Assembly (NCBI GenBank): GCA_963840275.1
Contig: CAWIYK010000002.1
Coordinates: 1,240,001-1,304,000, forward strand
Direction: 5' to 3'
Source: Actinophytocola sp963840275
Lineage (GTDB): Bacteria > Actinomycetota > Actinomycetes > Mycobacteriales > Pseudonocardiaceae
DNA length: 64,000 nucleotides
Notes under the pieces: model-generated
The model's input: the letters and a program-made list of their open reading frames with translations, nothing else
What the model was told of the DNA's origin: nothing
Database searches by the model: none
Position numbers and translations under genes: made by a program
Part shown: positions 59,940 through 64,000 of the stretch, piece by piece
How the letters are laid out: each line of letters starts with the position of its first letter
How positions within the stretch are numbered: the first letter of the stretch is position 1

Positions 59940-61118
59940 TCACAGAACCGTCAGATTCGCCGCGTAGTCCTTGACCGGCACGCGGTCGTGCGAGTCGTCG
60001 TCGGTGCTCGCGGCGGCCATCGCGTCGAACATCTCCTGCGAGGGTGGGAAGTCGAACGACGCCACCGCCTGGCGACCCATCTCGTGGTTCATCTCGACGT
60101 AGTCCCGCAGCGCGCGCTCGTACTCGGTGAACGCGACCGCGTGGTCGCCACCGTGCGCGGCCAGCTCACCCGCGAGCACGTAGGCGCCGATCAGCGCCTG
60201 CGACGTGCCGCGGCCCGACATCGGCGACCCGCAGTAGCCGGCGTCGCCGAGCAGCACCACCCGGCCGGTCGACCATGTCGGCATGCGGACCTGGCTCATC
60301 TCGTCGTAGTACAGGTCCTCCGCCCGGTCGAGTGCCGCCAGCAGTGCCGGCGCCTCCCAGCCGACGCCCGCGTACTCGTCCGCGACGACCCGCTTCTGCG
60401 CCGCGACGTCACCCCGGGCCAGCGCGCCGGGCGCGGTCGGGAACATGAAGTTCGCCCGCGCCTCGGCGTCGTGGCGGACCGGGCCGATGTTCACGGACCG
60501 GCGACCGGCCAGGTGGGACAGACCGTCGGCGGCGAGGCCGAGGTAGTTGTCCAGTCCGAACGCCGCGAACATGTAGCCGAGCGACTGCGCGAACTCCGCC
60601 TCGGGGCCGAACGCCAGCGCACGCACCTTCGAGTGCAGGCCGTCGGCCCCGACCACGAGGTCGAACAGTCGCGACCCGCCGCGTTCGAAGTCGACCAGGA
60701 CACCGTCCGGCCGCTCGGTGAGCGCGCTGACCGAGTCGCCGAAGACGTACTCGGTGTCGTCCTTCGTCAGGTCGAACAGGATGCGGGTGAGGTCGCTCTT
60801 GAGCACCTCGAGCTCGCCGGCGAAGATCACGCCCGGCATCGTCGCGACGCGGCCGCCGGCCTCGTCGACGATCACGAGGTCGCCGGACTCCGTCGAGTGC
60901 GCGCGCAGCTCGTCCAGGATGCCCATCCGGTCGAGCACGGTCATCGCGGTGCCGCGGAAGTCGACCGCCAGCCCGCCGGGCCGGACCGCCGCCGCGCGTT
61001 CCACGACCGTGGCCCGCATGCCGTGGCGGCGCAGCCAGTCGGCGGAACCTCGGGGAACGTGACGGCACCCAGCCGCCATCCACCTCGGTATCCGCGCCTG
61101 CGTCGGGACGTGACCCAC
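59940..61118 (-). CDS. FAD-dependent monooxygenase with aberrant N-terminus
   Basis: The open frame runs to GTG 61118, 392 residues. From WLRRHGMRATVVERA onward it matches PHBH-fold monooxygenases (VVGADGLHSKVR, VVLLGDAGYCGSPMSGRGTSQALIG). The first strand and the dinucleotide motif (GAGxAG) that should come just before WLRRHG are absent; the codons there give GCRHVPRGSAD. Without that motif FAD binding should fail, so this may be a 5'-deleted gene that kept a promoter-proximal start. Divergent from the GntR-TetR regulator. Confidence 0.7.
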   Translation of the reverse strand: MGHVPTQARIPRWMAAGCRHVPRGSADWLRRHGMRATVVERAAAVRPGGLAVDFRGTAMTVLDRMGILDELRAHSTESGDLVIVDEAGGRVATMPGVIFAGELEVLKSDLTRILFDLTKDDTEYVFGDSVSALTERPDGVLVDFERGGSRLFDLVVGADGLHSKVRALAFGPEAEFAQSLGYMFAAFGLDNYLGLAADGLSHLAGRRSVNIGPVRHDAEARANFMFPTAPGALARGDVAAQKRVVADEYAGVGWEAPALLAALDRAEDLYYDEMSQVRMPTWSTGRVVLLGDAGYCGSPMSGRGTSQALIGAYVLAGELAAHGGDHAVAFTEYERALRDYVEMNHEMGRQAVASFDFPPSQEMFDAMAAASTDDDSHDRVPVKDYAANLTVL

Positions 61119-61150
61119 ACATGAAAATCCGGGGAGGCGGACTAGCGGTG

Positions 61151-62140
61151 ATGACCGAGCCGGTCTCCGCGCGGATCCTGGCCAACATCCGACGGCGCAT
61201 CGCGTCCGGTGAGCTGCGGCCCGGCGACCGGGTGCCGTCCACGCGGCAGATCACGCGGGAGTGGGGGGTCGCCATGGCGACCGCGACGAAGGTGCTCAAC
61301 GCGCTGCGGCAGGAGGGGCTCGTGGTCGCGCGGGCGGGGATCGGCACGGTGGTGGCCGACGCGCGGCCGGTCGAGCCCGCCGCGCCCCGGCCAAGGGCGG
61401 CCGCGCCGGACATCGACCGCGAGCGGGTCGTGCGGTCGGCGATCGCGATCGCCGACGCGGAGGGCGGCGCCGCGCTGTCGATGCGGCGGGTGGCCACCGA
61501 CCTCGGCGTGGCGACCATGTCGCTGTACCGGCACGTGCCGAGCAAGGACGAGCTGGTCGTGCAGATGGTCGACACCGTGTTCGGCGACCACCCGTTCGCC
61601 GAGCCTGCGCCGGCGGGTTGGCGGGCGGCGTTGGAGGCGGCCGGGCGGCGGCTGTGGACGATCTTCCGGCGGCACCCGTGGTCGGCCGTGGCGATGTCGC
61701 TGACCCGGCCGCAGGTGACGCCCAACGCGATCGCCTACGCGGAGTGGGTGATGGCCGCGCTGCACGCGGCCGGGCTCGACGGCCACCGCATCTTCCAGAT
61801 CCACCTCACGCTGTTCAGCCACGTCCGGGGACTCGCGGTGAGCCTGGAACCCGAGGCGGTGGCCCAGCAGGAGACCGGCATCACCTACGACGAGTTCATC
61901 GACTCGCAGGACGCGGCGCTCACGGCGTTGGTCGAGTCGGGGCCCTACCCGACGTTCCGCGCGGTGGCCGGCGCCGCCGACTTCGATCTCGACCTTGACG
62001 AGCTGTTCGAGTTCGGGTTGCGGCACCTGCTCGACGGGCTCGCCGGGTTGCCGCCCCTTGGGCCGGGGCGCGCGGTCGATCCGGCTACGGTGAGCGCATG
62101 GAACGCAGCGCGCAGCGGCTCGGCAGGGCCCTCATCGTGA
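61151..62140 (+). CDS. Regulator with both GntR and TetR DNA-binding domains
   Basis: 329 residues from ATG 61151 (or GTG 61148; GGGGAGG lies upstream). Residues 1-75 are a GntR winged helix (ILANIRRRIASGELRPGDRVPSTRQI). Residues 95-150 are a TetR helix-turn-helix (GGAALSMRRVATDLGVATMSLYRHVPSKDELV), followed by the TetR ligand domain. Two separate DNA-binding modules in one chain are unusual but recurrent in actinomycetes. Divergent from the flavin monooxygenase, its likely target. Confidence 0.88.
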   Translation: MTEPVSARILANIRRRIASGELRPGDRVPSTRQITREWGVAMATATKVLNALRQEGLVVARAGIGTVVADARPVEPAAPRPRAAAPDIDRERVVRSAIAIADAEGGAALSMRRVATDLGVATMSLYRHVPSKDELVVQMVDTVFGDHPFAEPAPAGWRAALEAAGRRLWTIFRRHPWSAVAMSLTRPQVTPNAIAYAEWVMAALHAAGLDGHRIFQIHLTLFSHVRGLAVSLEPEAVAQQETGITYDEFIDSQDAALTALVESGPYPTFRAVAGAADFDLDLDELFEFGLRHLLDGLAGLPPLGPGRAVDPATVSAWNAARSGSAGPSS

Positions 62141-62592
62141 TCGTTGACGACCGGGTGGCGCACGGGGAGCACGAGGACTCCGTGGGTCCGCTGGTCACCG
62201 AGCTGCTGGAGGAGAACGGGTTCATCGTCGACGGGACCGTCGCGGTGGCCGGGGAGATCGTGGACATCCGCAACGCGCTGAACACCGCCGTGATCGGCGG
62301 CGTCGACGTGGTGATCACCGTCGGCGGCACCGGGGTGTCGCCACGGGACGTCACCCCGGACGCGACGCAGGGGGTGCTCGACCGGCCGATCCCGGGCATC
62401 GCGGAGGCGATCCGGTCGTCCGGACTGGCCGCGGGCGCGGTCGACGGCGGCATCTCGCGCGGGCTCGTCGGGATCTCGGGCAGCACGCTGGTGGTCAACC
62501 TGGCCGGTTCGCGTGCCGCCGTCCGCGACGGCATGGCCACGCTGTCCGCGCTCGTGCCGCACGTGATCGACGAGCTGTCGGCACTGGAGTGA
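62098..62592 (+). CDS. MogA/MoaB-type molybdopterin-binding protein
   Basis: 164 residues; ATG 62098 lies inside the 3' end of the preceding gene (43-bp overlap). MoCF_biosynth motifs VIVDDRVAHGEHEDSVGP, VVITVGGTGVSPRDVTPDAT and ISGSTLVVNLAGS. MogA adenylates molybdopterin, MoaB-like proteins bind it. Functionally it may serve Mo enzymes such as the one at 52311-53495. Confidence 0.87.
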   Translation: MERSAQRLGRALIVIVDDRVAHGEHEDSVGPLVTELLEENGFIVDGTVAVAGEIVDIRNALNTAVIGGVDVVITVGGTGVSPRDVTPDATQGVLDRPIPGIAEAIRSSGLAAGAVDGGISRGLVGISGSTLVVNLAGSRAAVRDGMATLSALVPHVIDELSALE

Positions 62593-62601
62593 GGCGAACG
62601 G

Positions 62602-62778
62602 GTGGCTGACACCGATCCGTCCCCGCCGCGCCGACCGCGCCGCACGCCCCGGGACCTGGACGACATCTTCGGCGACGTGCTGCCGTCGACAACCTCGGAC
62701 GAACGCGACCCGGCCCCGCCACGGGACGAGTCCTGGTACGAGCAGAACCGCCCCCCACACCACGAGGACCGGGAGTAG
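62602..62778 (+). CDS. Small acidic protein next to mogA-like gene
   Basis: 58 residues from GTG 62602, 9 nt after the mogA-like stop (GAGG upstream). Rich in Asp, Arg and Pro. Conserved-looking core RDLDDIFGDVLPSTTSDERD and a C-terminus WYEQNRPPHHED. I recall similar short proteins downstream of this gene in related genomes, but no function is known. Confidence 0.65.
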   Translation: MADTDPSPPRRPRRTPRDLDDIFGDVLPSTTSDERDPAPPRDESWYEQNRPPHHEDRE

Positions 62779-62804
62779 AGGCTCGAGCGCCGCGACGGCT
62801 GGCT

Positions 62805-62969
62805 AAGTTGTGTCGTAGTTGATCTTGTTGTTGGCGGTGCGGCGCTTGCGGGCGTGCGTGCTGCGCGTCGGTTGTCGCGGAGGATCTTCCAGGTGCCGTT
62901 CCCCGGCTGCGGGTCGCCGGCCGTGACCACAAGACGCGTGCCGGCGTCGATCGCGACCTGCAGGTTCAC
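62805..62969 (-). pseudogene. IS5-type transposase remnant
   Basis: Minus-strand frame NLQVAIDAGTRLVVTAGDPQ, PGN, then TWKILRDNRRAARTPA: two conserved blocks of DDE IS5/DUF4338-like transposases fused, with the RND...catalytic centre deleted between them and a stop (TAG) just before. The 380-bp gap 62779-63158 holds only this scrap; the remainder shows no gene and no terminal inverted repeats. Confidence 0.6.
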
Positions 62970-63158
62970 CTAGTACCGGTGGGTGCCGGCCACGATCGTG
63001 ACCTGATCGACCCGGCAATGGCAGACTCCACGGCCGACGGCGTCGGCCGTCCGCGATCACCGGACCAGCCGATCAGCACCCACCGACGCACGAGACATCA
63101 CTTTGGCGTGGTGGAGTCGCGACGCCCTGAAGGACCCTGCAGGGCGTCGCCGACCGGC

Positions 63159-63668
63159 TCAGTACGGCCGGCGTGGCGGCGGTTGCTGCGGGCCGCCGTG
63201 CGGGGGCAGACCCGGCCCACCTGGCCCGCCCTGCGGGGGCATGCCCTGTCCGCCCTGCGGGGGCATGCCGCGCTGCGGGCCCTGTTGCTGGCGGAGCAGG
63301 TCGCGGATCTCAATCAGGAGCTCGACGTCGGTCGGCTCGGCCGGGCCGGGCTCCTCGCCGCGCTTGCGCCGTTCCTGGATCTTCTTCAGCGGCATGACGA
63401 TGACGAAGTAGACCACCGCGGCGACGATCAGGAAGTTGATGACCGCCGTGATGATGGCGGCGAAATCGACCTTGGACTCCTTGTTCCCGGCGATGATCGT
63501 CCACGCCAGCCCGGTCACGTTCGCGCCCCCGATGGCCGCGATGAGCGGCTTGATCAGGTTGTTGGCGATGGCGGTGACGATGGCCGTGAACGCGGTGCCG
63601 ATGATCACGGCCACGGCGAGGTCCACGACGTTCCCGCGCATCAAGAAGTCTTTGAACCCTTTGATCAC
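63159..63668 (-). CDS. mscL: Large-conductance mechanosensitive channel MscL
   Basis: 169 residues. N-terminal signature MIKGFKDFLMRGNVVDLAVAV, TM1, the extracytoplasmic loop (IIAGNKESKVDFAAIITA), TM2 (VINFLIVAAVVYFVIVMPL), cytoplasmic helix (TDVELLIEIRDLLRQQ). Unusually long Gly/Pro/Gln tail with two GMPPQGG repeats. Opens under membrane tension to release solutes. Confidence 0.95.
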   Translation of the reverse strand: MIKGFKDFLMRGNVVDLAVAVIIGTAFTAIVTAIANNLIKPLIAAIGGANVTGLAWTIIAGNKESKVDFAAIITAVINFLIVAAVVYFVIVMPLKKIQERRKRGEEPGPAEPTDVELLIEIRDLLRQQQGPQRGMPPQGGQGMPPQGGPGGPGLPPHGGPQQPPPRRPY

Positions 63669-63746
63669 CGCAGGCTCCCTTCGGTCGGTTCTGCGTGTGT
63701 CGCAGCGTAATGAGCGACGGACGGTGTCCGAAGGCGGGCGGGTTCC

Positions 63747-64000
63747 TCAGTGCAGCGTCACCGCCACCGGCTGGCCGAGCGCGGTCGCCGCCACGGCGGT
63801 CGCCGCCGCCTCCGGGAGCGCTATCACCACCAGACGGCCCGCCGAGCGGTCGCGGGCCTCCGGCGGACGGACGGTCAGCACCGTCGCGTCGCGGGCCAAC
63901 ACCACGGCCTCGCCGGCCGGGGCGACCGTCACCACGTCCACCCGCGCGCCCGGCGCGAGCAGGCCGGCCACCGCCGGGTCGGCCAGGCGGACCGGGACCG
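63747..64000 (-). CDS. SAF-domain protein (CpaB/RcpC-like), partial
   Basis: Open beyond the right edge; 84 residues visible as the C-terminus. VPVRLADPAVAGLLAPGARVDVVTVA, GRLVVIALPEAAATAVAATAL resembles Flp-pilus CpaB proteins. Function cannot be fixed without the N-terminus. Confidence 0.65.
   Translation of the reverse strand, partial: VPVRLADPAVAGLLAPGARVDVVTVAPAGEAVVLARDATVLTVRPPEARDRSAGRLVVIALPEAAATAVAATALGQPVAVTLH

Overview
The window is very GC-rich, with many GTG starts (one probable TTG), short or overlapping gene junctions and actinobacterial gene families: a mycothiol-dependent nitroreductase-type DsbA protein, a DUF397/XRE-DUF5753/DUF574 trio, MprAB-HtrA, an AfsR/SARP regulator and an MbtH-NRPS pair. 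This points to a filamentous actinomycete, probably Pseudonocardiales (Lentzea/Saccharothrix/Amycolatopsis-like). The order is an inference; no rRNA is present.

Layout. 1-5.4 kb: the end of an HxlR regulator, an MFS-GGDEF fusion, a repeat-rich gap, and a GAF/Fis activator divergent from the next block. 5.6-14.4 kb: a complete propane/soluble diiron monooxygenase operon (prmA-prmB-prmC-prmD, amidohydrolase, DUF59 protein, Zn alcohol dehydrogenase, dedicated GroEL). 14.5-16.8 kb: a small membrane protein, a multicopper oxidase and a ZIP-like permease with overlapping ends. 16.8-20 kb: AraC, SRPBCC, SDR and WYL genes. 20-23.7 kb: a one-module NRPS (C-A-PCP) with MbtH. 23.9-28 kb: HATPase/STAS partner-switch proteins and a large SARP regulator.

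28-35 kb is a patchwork with visible decay: a frameshifted SDR behind a MarR operator, a degraded copy of its 3' end, a UbiB kinase, two 5'-truncated genes joined head to head at an 11-bp inverted repeat, a tRNA-Arg(CCU), and the DUF397/XRE/methyltransferase trio. 35-40 kb: an ArsR-led mini-operon with a clear operator, then an ABC exporter whose ATPase and permease genes are separated by three 80-bp tandem repeats. Each repeat encodes a 27-residue micro-ORF chained to the next by GTGA overlaps. 40-49.5 kb: quinone reductase, a truncated flavin hydroxylase, 3-hydroxyacyl-CoA dehydrogenase, Eis acetyltransferase, and an MprAB two-component system with HtrA protease. Matching 11-bp-period direct repeats sit before mprA and before the protease.

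49.6-64 kb: a TPP enzyme, then a five-gene fully overlapping minus-strand operon (GT2, TIGR04282 transferase, methyltransferase, cytochrome-b561/molybdopterin oxidoreductase, membrane protein). It is divergent from a polytopic membrane protein plus two-component system, followed by an epimerase with an inserted zinc-ribbon. The end holds a flavin monooxygenase lacking its FAD-binding N-terminus, a GntR-TetR double regulator, a MogA-like protein with a small acidic partner, an IS5-type transposase scrap, MscL and a partial SAF-domain protein.

Four genes look broken by a frameshift or truncation in otherwise recognisable families. Each could be real decay or a sequence error, and raw reads are needed to tell.
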